DNA from: Microbulbifer sediminum
GTDB taxonomy: Bacteria > Pseudomonadota > Gammaproteobacteria > Pseudomonadales > Cellvibrionaceae
Assembly (NCBI RefSeq): GCF_021729035.1
Contig: NZ_JAJSAP010000003.1
Location: 62,001 to 126,000, forward strand
DNA: 64,000 nucleotides
Direction: 5' to 3'
Shown: in pieces, positions 44,485 through 52,457 of the stretch
How the letters are laid out: each line of letters opens with the position of its first letter
How positions within the stretch are numbered: the first letter of the stretch is position 1
Notes under the pieces: model-generated
Database searches by the model: none
What the model saw: the letters and a program-made list of their open reading frames with translations, nothing else
What the model was told of the DNA's origin: nothing
Translations under genes and position numbers: made by a program

Positions 44485-45195
44485 CTAGACGAGACTTACA
44501 TGGTCCCGTTGCCGGAGAAGTTCACGAAGTCGAGTGAGCGCCTCTTTATGAATCTGGGAGATACGCCCTTTGGAGAGCTGCAACTCCTGGCCCATGTCGG
44601 AGAAGGACTTGAATTCAAAGTAGTGGCCACGCACTACCATATACTGTTTGGCCGGCAGCTTTTTGACCAGCGTTGATATACTTCTCAGGAGCTGGTCGTA
44701 ATGATGGCTGGCATACGGGTCGCCATGATCCCGGGCCTGCTCACCCGCCATGATCGCGTCCAGCTGGAACCCTACTGCCAAGTTCAGGATCGCATCGACA
44801 AACCCCGCAAAGTCCACATCACCCTTACCGATGAGTGATTCATTCCTCTCCTCTATCGCCCTCTTGTAAAACTCGTACTGGCTTGCACTTTCGGTCATTT
44901 TCGGCAGGCCGTTCAGTATTGAGCCCCGGATCCGGTAACCGGCAAATGTCGCGAACTTCACGCCTTCGGCAATATCGTAACGATCCAGGGCCTCAATCAG
45001 GCCGAGCAGGGCGAACTGCAGGTAGTCCTCATATGAAACCGTATCGACTATCCGGCCGGCATAGAGCTTTCCTGCAATCCTGGCAGCCAGGCCACGGTGC
45101 ATCAGGATCAGCTTTTCCCGGGCAGACCGGTCACCCTCCGAGAAGAGATCCCACAATTCTGCTTCGTGACTGGAAATATCGAGCATCCCTGCCAT
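44485..45195 (-). CDS. fliA: Flagellar sigma-28-like RNA polymerase sigma factor
   Basis: 236 aa, the length of FliA/LafS. Region 2 is seen in YEDYLQFALLGLIEALDRYD and VKFATFAGYRIRGSILNGL (residues ~55-100). Region 4 is a helix-turn-helix near the C-terminus (FSDMGQELQLSKGRISQIHK, ~200-220). The middle (region 3) is less conserved. It would direct RNA polymerase to late flagellar promoters. Last gene of the flagellar run, starting 9 nt after fliP. A sigma factor encoded with the structural genes supports a self-contained secondary flagellar system, as in lateral flagella. The anti-sigma factor FlgM is not in the window. Confidence 0.85.
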   Translation of the reverse strand: MAGMLDISSHEAELWDLFSEGDRSAREKLILMHRGLAARIAGKLYAGRIVDTVSYEDYLQFALLGLIEALDRYDIAEGVKFATFAGYRIRGSILNGLPKMTESASQYEFYKRAIEERNESLIGKGDVDFAGFVDAILNLAVGFQLDAIMAGEQARDHGDPYASHHYDQLLRSISTLVKKLPAKQYMVVRGHYFEFKSFSDMGQELQLSKGRISQIHKEALTRLRELLRQRDHVSLV

Positions 45196-45204
45196 TGGCC
45201 CGCT

Positions 45205-45936
45205 CTAAACAAAACTGTTCATCAATGACAGGGTTACGAGACTCCAGCCATCAATCAGCACAAACACGAGGATCTTGATGGGAAGCGAGATCATCATCGG
45301 CGGGACCATCATCATACCCAGGGACATCAACATACTGGCGACGACAATGTCCACGAGCAGGAAGGGTATAAAGATAATAAAACCGATCTGGAATGCGGTC
45401 CGCAACTCGCTGAGCAGGAACGCAGGGACCAGCGCAGAAAGCTCCACGGCGTCAACGCTTTTGGGCGGATCCTCGGCCATGACTTCGTAGATAAGCTCGA
45501 GATCCTCTTCCCGTGTTTGTCGCAACATAAAGCCACGCAGGGGCTGCACCCCGCGATCGAGCGCGGTTTCGGAGCCGATTTCCTTATTCGTATATGGCTG
45601 GTATGCCTTACTGTTAATCTCTTCGATTACCGGTTTCATGCTGAACAGCGTGAGGATTAACGCAAGGCTGACCAGCACCATATTGGGCGGCGTCTGCTGC
45701 ATGCCCAGTGCATGACGCAACATGGCCAGTACCAGGATGATACGGGTGAATGAGGTCATGACGATCAGGATACCCGGCGCCAGACTCAGCACCGTCATTC
45801 CAAGGAGAATCTTCACTGCCAGGCTTAGATCCGCACCCTGATCCTCAAACTGGATGTCAACGCCCGGAAATGACACATCGGCGGCGGCAACAACCCCTGG
45901 CAAAACAGCCAGCAGGACAAACAACAGTGACCTCAT
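45205..45936 (-). CDS. fliP: Flagellar export gate protein FliP
   Basis: 243 aa. A cleavable signal peptide (SLLFVLLAVLPGVVAAADVS) is followed by the family core: ILIVMTSFTRIILVLAMLRH (near residue 60) and GMQQTPPNMVLVSLALILTL. The C-terminal membrane hairpin carries FLLVDIVVASMLMSLGMMMV. FliP forms the centre of the export gate with FliQ and FliR in the MS-ring. Its ATG overlaps the fliO stop as ATGA. fliQ and fliR, normally next in line, lie about 17 kb away at the other end of this cluster. Confidence 0.96.
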   Translation of the reverse strand: MRSLLFVLLAVLPGVVAAADVSFPGVDIQFEDQGADLSLAVKILLGMTVLSLAPGILIVMTSFTRIILVLAMLRHALGMQQTPPNMVLVSLALILTLFSMKPVIEEINSKAYQPYTNKEIGSETALDRGVQPLRGFMLRQTREEDLELIYEVMAEDPPKSVDAVELSALVPAFLLSELRTAFQIGFIIFIPFLLVDIVVASMLMSLGMMMVPPMMISLPIKILVFVLIDGWSLVTLSLMNSFV

Positions 45937-46298
45937 GCTTCTACATCTTTTTCTGTTTTGTCGATTACGGTGAGGTTGCTCCCCGCCTCTGCCACAAGGT
46001 ATTCCCTGCCCTTCCAGGAAACTGAATACAGGGTGAGAGTGTTACTGATTCGCTTCCGCTCACCCAGACTTATATCCGAAGCACTGCCGCCCGCAGCGTT
46101 ACCCAGGCCCCGCCAGTGGACATAGGCCTTCAGCCCGGCAAAGGTCAACCCGAGCAGTACCAGCACTGCAAACAGTGCCTTGAAGAAAGTCCAGGCCAGG
46201 AACTCGCTCCCAGCCTGGGCTGAGGCAAAAGGGCTATAGGCAAAAAGCACGATCGCTGAGAATTGCACAACCACGACCCGCGAACTCACTACCAGCAT
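45933..46298 (-). CDS. fliO: Flagellar export apparatus protein FliO
   Basis: 121 aa from ATG 46298; an in-frame GTG lies 9 nt earlier but has no better site. One N-terminal hydrophobic stretch, then a membrane helix (FFKALFAVLVLLGLTFAGLK) and a cytoplasmic part (RKRISNTLTLYSVSWKGREY) that fits the FliO family, which helps assemble the FliP ring. Short and divergent, as FliO usually is; the position between fliN and fliP supports the call. Overlaps fliP by 4 nt. Confidence 0.85.
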   Translation of the reverse strand: MLVVSSRVVVVQFSAIVLFAYSPFASAQAGSEFLAWTFFKALFAVLVLLGLTFAGLKAYVHWRGLGNAAGGSASDISLGERKRISNTLTLYSVSWKGREYLVAEAGSNLTVIDKTEKDVEA

Positions 46299-46310
46299 GG
46301 TGCCCACCGG

Positions 46311-46625
46311 TCACGAAACCGTTTTATTGACGTTGTCAATTTCCGTGATCCGGACGCCCAGCGAGTCGCCCTTTGAGGCCAGCACGCCCCGTGCAACCAA
46401 TGCCCCATTCACAAAAACATCTACAGGTTCATCTACTTTTTTATCCAGGGAAAGCAGCTCACCTTTCTTAAGGTTGAACAGCTCCTCCACGGAAATACGC
46501 GCACTACCGACCGAGACACGCAGCTCAACCTGTACATGCCTGATCATGTCTACCGAAGGGGGCACCACCGCAGCACCTTCACTATCCTGCGCCAATTCCT
46601 GCAGTTCAACATCTAAAGTATCCAC
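46311..46625 (-). CDS. fliN: Flagellar C-ring protein FliN
   Basis: 104 aa, starting at GTG 46625 with AGAGG 6 nt upstream. It is a SpoA domain: VQVELRVSVGSARISVEELF, LKKGELLSLDKKVDEPVDVF, VNGALVARGVLASKGDSLGV, the standard FliN pattern. With FliM it makes the lower C-ring and docks the FliH-FliI ATPase. It follows fliM by 16 nt. Confidence 0.95.
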   Translation of the reverse strand: MDTLDVELQELAQDSEGAAVVPPSVDMIRHVQVELRVSVGSARISVEELFNLKKGELLSLDKKVDEPVDVFVNGALVARGVLASKGDSLGVRITEIDNVNKTVS

Positions 46626-46641
46626 AACAACCTCTCAATTT

Positions 46642-47403
46642 TTACCTGATCTTAATAGCGCGGTTTTTATCCGTCTTACCCAGAACGGCACCAAACATAT
46701 CTGCCTGCGAGCCACAGGACACGCTGACCATGCCGGTGAAGTCCTGCCCGAGCGGGATAAAATCGCCGGGCTTCAAATCCATTACCAACTCGCAGGGAAT
46801 ATCACTGGCCTTGAACCAGGCACGTAGTAAAGTCGACTCTGTACCCAGCGCGCTGCTCAGTGGTTCAACCGCTTTACGGGCCTCGGCCTTTGCGAGACCG
46901 ATCAACGGCTGCCATATTCCCCGTGTCAACAGTATCGAGATGGGAATACCACGCACGTCCAGTTCAAGTGCGACACAACCGCTGCCATAGCGATTGACTG
47001 ACTCATCGTGCTCATCAATGCCGATACTCACACCGCCCGAATCCAGGCCAAGTCGACAGCAGAAGTCCAGGCACAGGCGCTCCAGTATGTGATGCTCGAG
47101 CTCAGGACTCTCCAGCGACTCGCCCTCGAAAAGTGACGAAAACAGCTCATGCCAAACCGTTGAGTCACCAACGAATATGATGTTTTCTTCACCAAAGCGG
47201 ATATTGCGGAAAATACGGTAGTCATTGTAGAGAGATGACTCCGCGTAATACTCACAAACATCCACAAGTTTCAGAGAGTTGGCACCAGACCACCAGTCCG
47301 CCTCAAACGCTTCAAGTCGATGTTCCAGTTCCACGCGAAGGCGCTTAAGTCGCCGGCTCCCGATAAACTCGAAGTCACGAACCACGTCGGTCACAATCGT
47401 CAC
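46642..47403 (-). CDS. fliM: Divergent flagellar switch protein FliM, short form
   Basis: 253 aa, against ~330 for usual FliM. Start GTG 47403 overlaps the flgE stop as GTGA. The C-terminal ~75 residues form a SpoA domain (ASDIPCELVMDLKPGDFIPL; TGMVSVSCGSQADMFGAVLG). The part before it is only loosely like the FliM middle domain, with no clear FliG-binding GGXG motif. The N-terminal CheY-binding motif (EIDALL type) of chemotactic FliM is absent: the protein begins TIVTDVVRDFEFIGSRRLKR. It probably builds a C-ring that is not switched by CheY-P. The order fliM-fliN supports identity. Confidence 0.82.
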   Translation of the reverse strand: MTIVTDVVRDFEFIGSRRLKRLRVELEHRLEAFEADWWSGANSLKLVDVCEYYAESSLYNDYRIFRNIRFGEENIIFVGDSTVWHELFSSLFEGESLESPELEHHILERLCLDFCCRLGLDSGGVSIGIDEHDESVNRYGSGCVALELDVRGIPISILLTRGIWQPLIGLAKAEARKAVEPLSSALGTESTLLRAWFKASDIPCELVMDLKPGDFIPLGQDFTGMVSVSCGSQADMFGAVLGKTDKNRAIKIR

Positions 47404-48605
47404 TTGGAGGCCTCCAGCAACTGCTGCATCATTTCGTTGACCGCGGTCAGCATCTGCGAGGAGGCCTGGTAACCCCGCTGCACGACGACCATATCGGTAA
47501 ATTGCTGGGACAACTCAACGTTGGAAGCCTCAAGCTTTTTTCCCACCACCAGGCCGTAGATATCCTGGTTTGGCTTTCCGATCTCGATCATTTGCTGAGG
47601 ATTGGCCTCAAACAGTCCCTCGCCAAGCTGGGTAAGCGCCTGCTTGTCATGGATATTTGCCAGCGCTATCTGCTGGCCCTGCTGGGTTTCCTCATTGCTG
47701 TAGTTTGCTTCCAGTATGCCGTCCTCGTTGAAGGACAGGCCGAGCAATGCTCCCTGCTGGTATCCATCGTTATCTTCAAGCGCCAGGTCCGAGGCTGAAG
47801 CGCCGGAGAAGGAAGTGCCAAAGGCAAAAGAGCCAACATCGCCAAAATTGAGGGTGATATTTTGGTTGGCGCGATCCTGCGGCTGGAAATCAAATGACAC
47901 GGTGTTATAACCGTCGGCTGGCGAGCCGTTATCCTGGAAACGTATTTCAAGGTCAGAGGCAACCAGGTTGTTATCAGCATCGCGAACGTCTACAAACCAG
48001 CTTCGTGGCGTATTCGCGTTATTGTTGCGGAATGTCAGCGTCAGGACCTGAGTCGAACCGAGGGAGTCAATGACCTCCACATCCGATACCACGTGCTGGG
48101 TCGACCCCAGGGACAGATTGCCCAGGAAAGTAAGGTTCTCGGTGGGCCTGGCCGGCATGGTCTTCAAACCCTCGAGGCTCAGCGGAACCAGCGCCCCCGA
48201 GTCATCGAGGGCCATCACTTGCGCACCGGACGGGGATACCAGGTAATCGTCGTTATCAAACGAGAATTGCCCAAACCTGGAGTAGAAGCGCTTTCCATCA
48301 TCCTGAAGGATAAAGAAACCCTCACCATCGATCGCCAGGTCGGTGTCATTACCGGTATCACGCAGGTCGCCCTGTGAAAAATTGATGGTTGTCTGGATAA
48401 CTTCAGCCCCCGCGCCATCAATGCCGTTTTCGAGGTAAGGCCGCTCACCATCAGAGAACTGGTAACCGTAGTAAACATCGGCGAATACCGCCTGGTTGCC
48501 CTTGTATCCGGGCGTATTTACATTGGCCACGTTGCCACTGATAACATCGAGCCCCTTACTGAAAGTTTGCAACCCAGCGAGACTGGAAAAAACAGTACTT
48601 AACAT
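47400..48605 (-). CDS. flgE: Flagellar hook protein FlgE
   Basis: 401 aa. The N-terminal rod/hook motif (FSKGLDVISGNVANVNTPGY) and the FlgE central domains (INFSQGDLRDTGNDTDLAID; GEGFFILQDDGKRFYSRFGQ) are present. The conserved C-terminal helix (FTDMVVVQRGYQASSQMLTA) ends the protein. It polymerises into the hook after export. Directly downstream of flgD (2 nt). Length is normal for a small hook protein. Confidence 0.95.
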   Translation of the reverse strand: MLSTVFSSLAGLQTFSKGLDVISGNVANVNTPGYKGNQAVFADVYYGYQFSDGERPYLENGIDGAGAEVIQTTINFSQGDLRDTGNDTDLAIDGEGFFILQDDGKRFYSRFGQFSFDNDDYLVSPSGAQVMALDDSGALVPLSLEGLKTMPARPTENLTFLGNLSLGSTQHVVSDVEVIDSLGSTQVLTLTFRNNNANTPRSWFVDVRDADNNLVASDLEIRFQDNGSPADGYNTVSFDFQPQDRANQNITLNFGDVGSFAFGTSFSGASASDLALEDNDGYQQGALLGLSFNEDGILEANYSNEETQQGQQIALANIHDKQALTQLGEGLFEANPQQMIEIGKPNQDIYGLVVGKKLEASNVELSQQFTDMVVVQRGYQASSQMLTAVNEMMQQLLEASK

Positions 48606-48607
48606 AA

Positions 48608-49021
48608 TTAGCTACCCACTGCCTGTACCTGGGAGAGAGGAATGTTCGTCAAAAACCGGCCATCGGAAGTTTCAATCGTCAAGACTGGCGACCCGGAATT
48701 GAAATTTACCGAAATCACATCCCCGAGTTCCCGACTGGTCTCGGTTGCCACCTCGACAGTCCGGCTGAGGATGCCAATGGCCTGGTTGGCCGCTTCAATC
48801 TTGATCAATGACTGAATATTCTCGTTTGTCTGCCGCGCCTGCTCCAGGCTGGTGAACTGGGCCAGCTGGGAAATAAACTCGGCATTGTCAATCGGCTCAA
48901 GCGGATCCTGGTAATTCAGCTGTGTCAGGAGAATATTAAACAGGTCTTCCTGGTTCACCGTCGCCGTCTGCTGCTGTTGTGTTGAGGTAGAATTCACCGC
49001 CCCCAGCGTTCCGATATCCAT
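48608..49021 (-). CDS. flgD: Hook-capping scaffold FlgD, short form
   Basis: 137 aa; typical FlgD is ~220-230 aa. The conserved N-terminal region is clear: FNILLTQLNYQDPLEPIDNA (near residue 28) and EFISQLAQFTSLEQARQTNE. The rest (~70-137) could be a single small beta-domain (VISVNFNSGSPVLTIETSDG); the Ig-like FlgD domain is missing. Short FlgD proteins exist in some species, so it need not be broken. It caps hook growth. Confidence 0.9.
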   Translation of the reverse strand: MDIGTLGAVNSTSTQQQQTATVNQEDLFNILLTQLNYQDPLEPIDNAEFISQLAQFTSLEQARQTNENIQSLIKIEAANQAIGILSRTVEVATETSRELGDVISVNFNSGSPVLTIETSDGRFLTNIPLSQVQAVGS

Positions 49022-49044
49022 TTACTTGTCCACCTTCAGATTTA

Positions 49045-49638
49045 TTAAAGTTCTTCAGCTACACCGGCAACGGTGAGTTGCCGAAAGACCAGCCCAAAAT
49101 CACGGAGAGCAGCTTTCAGGTATTCGACGACCACTCTCTTCTCATTGACATCCATCTGCTTGCCGATCCAGATCGATACGCCACCCTCGCTATCGACCAC
49201 CAGGTGCCCCTTGAGCCGCACCAGATAGGCCCGGAGACCGGCAATTTGCCGTGCAACGGCAGGGCCCAGGCGGGCAGCAACCGGCTGCATCACCCGCTGC
49301 CCCTCCGGTCGGGGGCCTATACCGCTGACCTGTTTGTAGGCACCGGTTACCTGATTTCCCGGTGCTGGCGGCATGGCATTGCCCTGCCGGGACAACTGGC
49401 CCGTGGGATGGGTGATGGCCGCTGCCTTGTTGTGTACGGATGCGGCTCGGGTCCTGCCAGCGATCTCCGGTCCCCCGGGCTGCGACACCTGACGCTCACC
49501 TGCTGCGGCCCTGGAGTCTCCACCGGAGTAGCGCGACTGCTGTTGGAGGAATTCCTTTTCCCAACCCAGGTCCCGCTTGTTGGAAACCAGGCTTCCTCCC
49601 GCGGTATTAGCCGCTGCCGGCAAGTCAACCACTTTCAT
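49045..49638 (-). CDS. Probable hook-length control protein, FliK-like
   Basis: 197 aa, overlapping fliJ by 14 nt. Residues ~1-125 are low-complexity and rich in Gly, Ala, Gln and Pro, as in the secreted ruler part of FliK. The C-terminal ~65 residues resemble the export-switch end of FliK/HrpP: RLKGHLVVDSEGGVSIWIGK followed by VEYLKAALRDFGLVFRQLTV. It would switch the export gate from hook to filament substrates by touching FlhB. Place in the operon (after fliJ, before flgD) is that of fliK. Half the usual FliK length; similarity is weak. Confidence 0.65.
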   Translation of the reverse strand: MKVVDLPAAANTAGGSLVSNKRDLGWEKEFLQQQSRYSGGDSRAAAGERQVSQPGGPEIAGRTRAASVHNKAAAITHPTGQLSRQGNAMPPAPGNQVTGAYKQVSGIGPRPEGQRVMQPVAARLGPAVARQIAGLRAYLVRLKGHLVVDSEGGVSIWIGKQMDVNEKRVVVEYLKAALRDFGLVFRQLTVAGVAEEL

Positions 49639-50080
49639 GGGCAGCCCACGTTGTCAGGAAGTGCTCTTCACCGAGGCAATCAAGGCGCCGTTCATGACGC
49701 CGCTCCGTATCCTTTCGCAATTGCCCGATTCGCTCTTCATACTTCTTGCATTTGCCATCACGGCGCTGGATTGATCCCTTGAGGACGCTGGCGCGCTCGC
49801 GCAACCCGGCCAGCTCCGCCTGAAGCTCAACCTGCCGCTTCTCGCTGTAGGCAATGCTATCCGTGATCAGGGATAGCTGTTCCAGCATGAGCGGTGACAG
49901 ATCCTGCCGCAGCAGCGCCCGGTACGCTGACTCCGCTGCGGCGATCTCTTCTCCAGCGTTGGCTTCCTGTATCTCTACCGTGCCGATTAAGGCATTCAGC
50001 TCCGCCAGATCCGCCATCATCTGCCCGATCTCGACGCGGCCCAGTTTCAGCAGGCTATGGATCTGTGCCAACTCACTCAT
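49625..50080 (-). CDS. fliJ: Flagellar export chaperone FliJ-like protein
   Basis: 151 aa, all-helical and highly charged, with heptad-like spacing of a long coiled coil (EKRQVELQAELAGLRERASV; CKKYEERIGQLRKDTERRHE). This is the shape of FliJ, the stalk in the FliI ATPase ring. ATG 50080 overlaps the fliI stop as ATGA. Sequence identity is low, as normal for FliJ; the gene order fliH-fliI-fliJ supports it. Confidence 0.8.
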   Translation of the reverse strand: MSELAQIHSLLKLGRVEIGQMMADLAELNALIGTVEIQEANAGEEIAAAESAYRALLRQDLSPLMLEQLSLITDSIAYSEKRQVELQAELAGLRERASVLKGSIQRRDGKCKKYEERIGQLRKDTERRHERRLDCLGEEHFLTTWAAHESG

Positions 50081-51384
50081 CGCTCACCCAGAATGCCGGC
50101 CATCTGTTCATATACCCCGGCGCGGTCAATATCGGCACTGCCACTCTGGCGGAGAAGCTCATACAGGCGGGGAACCTGTTCAAGGGCCTGGTCCACCTCG
50201 GTATTGTGGCCCTCCTGGTAAGCTCCCAGACCAATGAGCTCCTTGCCTTCTATATATGCCTTGATCAGCCTCCGTGACTTTGCACACAGGGCCTGTTCCC
50301 GGGGAGTCTGGAGCTTTCCTGCCAACCGGCTGATACTGGAAAGGTAATCAATGGCGGGATAGCGTCCTTCGTTCGCTATCGCGCGACTCAGGACGATATG
50401 CCCATCCAGTATCGCACGCGCGCACTCCGCTACCGGGTCCTCCGCCTCTTCGTTCTCCACCAACAGGGTATAGACTCCGGTAATACTACCCGCGCCCTCT
50501 TTGCTGCCCGCTCGCTCTACCAGCTCCGGCAATAGCGCAAATACAGAGGGTGTATACCCCCTGGCGGTGGGCGGTTCACCAACCGCAAGGCCCACTTCCC
50601 GCTGTGCCATTGCCAATCTGGTCAGCGAGTCCATGGCGAGGAATACCCGCTTGCCCTGGTCCCGGAAAAACTCACTGATAGACATGGCCGTGAAAGCCGC
50701 ATTGACTCGCATCACTGCCGGCTCATCCGCCGTGGCTGCAATGATTACTGTCCGTTCACGCTCTTCAGGGGCAACAACCTCTTCCAGGAAGTCCCGGACT
50801 TCCCTACCACGCTCACCAATCAAAGCGATGACGGTGATATCTGCATCTACTCCTGATGTCAGCATGCCGAGGAGGGAAGACTTTCCCACCCCGGCTCCGG
50901 CAAAAATACCAATTCGCTGCCCTTCACCAAGTGTCAGTAGACTGTCGACAGATTTAACACCAGTCTCCAGCACTGTATTCACGCGGCCACGTTCCATCGC
51001 CGATAAGGACCCAGCCCGCAGTGGCCGGTTCGTGCCTTCGGCTAGAGGGGCGCCATCGTCGATTGGTTGACCCATTCCATCCAGCACACGGCCGAGCATT
51101 TGCTCGCCTACCGAGACCTGCAGGACGGAGCGGCTCCGCTTGACAAAGCACCCAGGGTTAAGCCCGGTAAGGTCGCCATAGGGCAAGAGAATCACCTGGC
51201 CATCACGGAACCCCTTCACTTCCGCCTCCAGGCTATGGCCGCGTCCACTCGAGATAGTGCATGCTTCCCCGTAAAAGGCACCACGCACCTTTGCCTTCAC
51301 ACTGAGGCCCACGAACTCCTCCACCTTGCCGTAAGACTCCAGCAGGTCCGCCGATTTCAGTGCCTGGTTAAGTCTGTCAAGCAT
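50077..51384 (-). CDS. fliI: Flagellar export ATPase FliI
   Basis: 435 aa, standard length. P-loop GAGVGKSS near residues 162-169 and Walker B region RVFLAMDSLTRLAMAQREVG near 255. Other family blocks are VSVGEQMLGRVLDGMGQPID and LSRAIANEGRYPAIDYLSSI. It is a F1-beta-like hexameric ATPase that unfolds and feeds export substrates, with FliH and FliJ as partners. It overlaps fliH by 8 nt and fliJ by 4 nt. Confidence 0.97.
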   Translation of the reverse strand: MLDRLNQALKSADLLESYGKVEEFVGLSVKAKVRGAFYGEACTISSGRGHSLEAEVKGFRDGQVILLPYGDLTGLNPGCFVKRSRSVLQVSVGEQMLGRVLDGMGQPIDDGAPLAEGTNRPLRAGSLSAMERGRVNTVLETGVKSVDSLLTLGEGQRIGIFAGAGVGKSSLLGMLTSGVDADITVIALIGERGREVRDFLEEVVAPEERERTVIIAATADEPAVMRVNAAFTAMSISEFFRDQGKRVFLAMDSLTRLAMAQREVGLAVGEPPTARGYTPSVFALLPELVERAGSKEGAGSITGVYTLLVENEEAEDPVAECARAILDGHIVLSRAIANEGRYPAIDYLSSISRLAGKLQTPREQALCAKSRRLIKAYIEGKELIGLGAYQEGHNTEVDQALEQVPRLYELLRQSGSADIDRAGVYEQMAGILGER

Positions 51385-52108
51385 TCTGGGTCGCCAGATA
51401 GTCGGAGATCAGTTGTTGGACCTTGCGAAGCTGCGTCTCGTAGCCGGCATCAACAACCTCGTCCTCCACATCAACCAGTATTTCAAACGGCTTCATATCT
51501 GCCTTGCAGGTAACGGATGCGACCCGTGCTATTCGATCAAAAACAACACGGTTTCTCATCAGAGCGGCATGCACGTTCTCGGCCACGAGAACTTCCACCC
51601 GGCCCGGGCTACGCAACTCCTCAACGACCTTACAGATGCTATCTGCCAGGTAGTTTGGGTTGATGCGGCTTTCCCCGATAATCCGTGCCACTGAAACCGC
51701 AACTGTATCGGCGATGTTCTGCTGTATAAACGCACGATCTTCCTGCACTGCTGACTCAACCACCTTCACGAGCTCATCCAGCCCCTTGTTGTGGCGAACT
51801 TCCAACTCCTGCAACTTTTCTTCAAACGCCCTGGCCCCATCTGCACGCCCCTGTTCAACAGCAGCCTGGTAAGCCTCCTTCTCCCCCCGCGCAATGGACT
51901 CCTGAAGCTGTTCCAACTGAAGCCGGCTTTGCGATAGTTCTTCACGCAGGCGAGCAAGCTCTGTGTCCTTCTGCTGCACGAGCAATTGGAGTTCCTGCAG
52001 CGTTTCTGCTGTGGAACTGACTGCCTCAACAGGCGCACTCTCGGGATCCGGGCTCACACTAACCCCGGACAGCTCGCCGAGAAGTTTTCTCTTAGCGCTG
52101 GCTGACAT
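51377..52108 (-). CDS. fliH: Flagellar ATPase regulator FliH
   Basis: 243 aa from the second of two ATGs (52108), which is 6 nt from GAGG. The N-terminal half is a charged coiled coil (LQLLVQQKDTELARLREELS; EEKLQELEVRHNKGLDELVK). The C-terminal part (DTVAVSVARIIGESRINPNY; VLVAENVHAALMRNRVVFDR) is the V-ATPase E/FliH-like domain that binds FliI. It links the ATPase to FliN in the C-ring. Overlaps both neighbours. Confidence 0.9.
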   Translation of the reverse strand: MSASAKRKLLGELSGVSVSPDPESAPVEAVSSTAETLQELQLLVQQKDTELARLREELSQSRLQLEQLQESIARGEKEAYQAAVEQGRADGARAFEEKLQELEVRHNKGLDELVKVVESAVQEDRAFIQQNIADTVAVSVARIIGESRINPNYLADSICKVVEELRSPGRVEVLVAENVHAALMRNRVVFDRIARVASVTCKADMKPFEILVDVEDEVVDAGYETQLRKVQQLISDYLATQNA

Positions 52109-52457
52109 CATCTACCTCATTGGCGGCGCCACAATATTCTTGCAATGCCTGGGCAAGGCCTGGCGGAAAAGTTTGATCATCGCCTGACAACAATTTCTCC
52201 ACACGCCGGATGAGCGTGGCCGAACCACCAGGCAACATTCTCGCCAGATTCGATGAACGATTGAAATCCGCTGTTAGCGCCGGTCCGGCAACCGCGCCAG
52301 TCCCGCAGGATACAGACTCAAACCTGGCAAAATAGCCCTCCAGAACCTTCCTGCGTGATTCCGGAATCTGCGACAGCATTCTCTCGCGCTTCCTCCGTGG
52401 GAGCAGGAAAAGGTCAATGGCCAGTTGCTTTTCATCTATCACTGTATTCCACCACAT
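52092..52457 (-). CDS. Unrecognised ~120-aa protein in the fliG position
   Basis: 121 aa from ATG 52457 (GGAG 10 nt upstream), overlapping the end of fliF by 26 nt; an in-frame GTG at 52442 is an alternative start. It overlaps fliH by 17 nt at its 3' end. In nearly all operons this slot holds fliG (~330 aa). This product is too short and shows no FliG armadillo or torque-helix motif that I can see. It has a basic helical segment (LFLLPRRKRERMLSQIPESR) and a second helical block (FNRSSNLARMLPGGSATLIR; PPGLAQALQEYCG). It could be a reduced FliG that links FliF to FliM without stator contact, or an unrelated adaptor. No signal peptide or membrane helix. Confidence 0.65.
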   Translation of the reverse strand: MWWNTVIDEKQLAIDLFLLPRRKRERMLSQIPESRRKVLEGYFARFESVSCGTGAVAGPALTADFNRSSNLARMLPGGSATLIRRVEKLLSGDDQTFPPGLAQALQEYCGAANEVDDVSQR

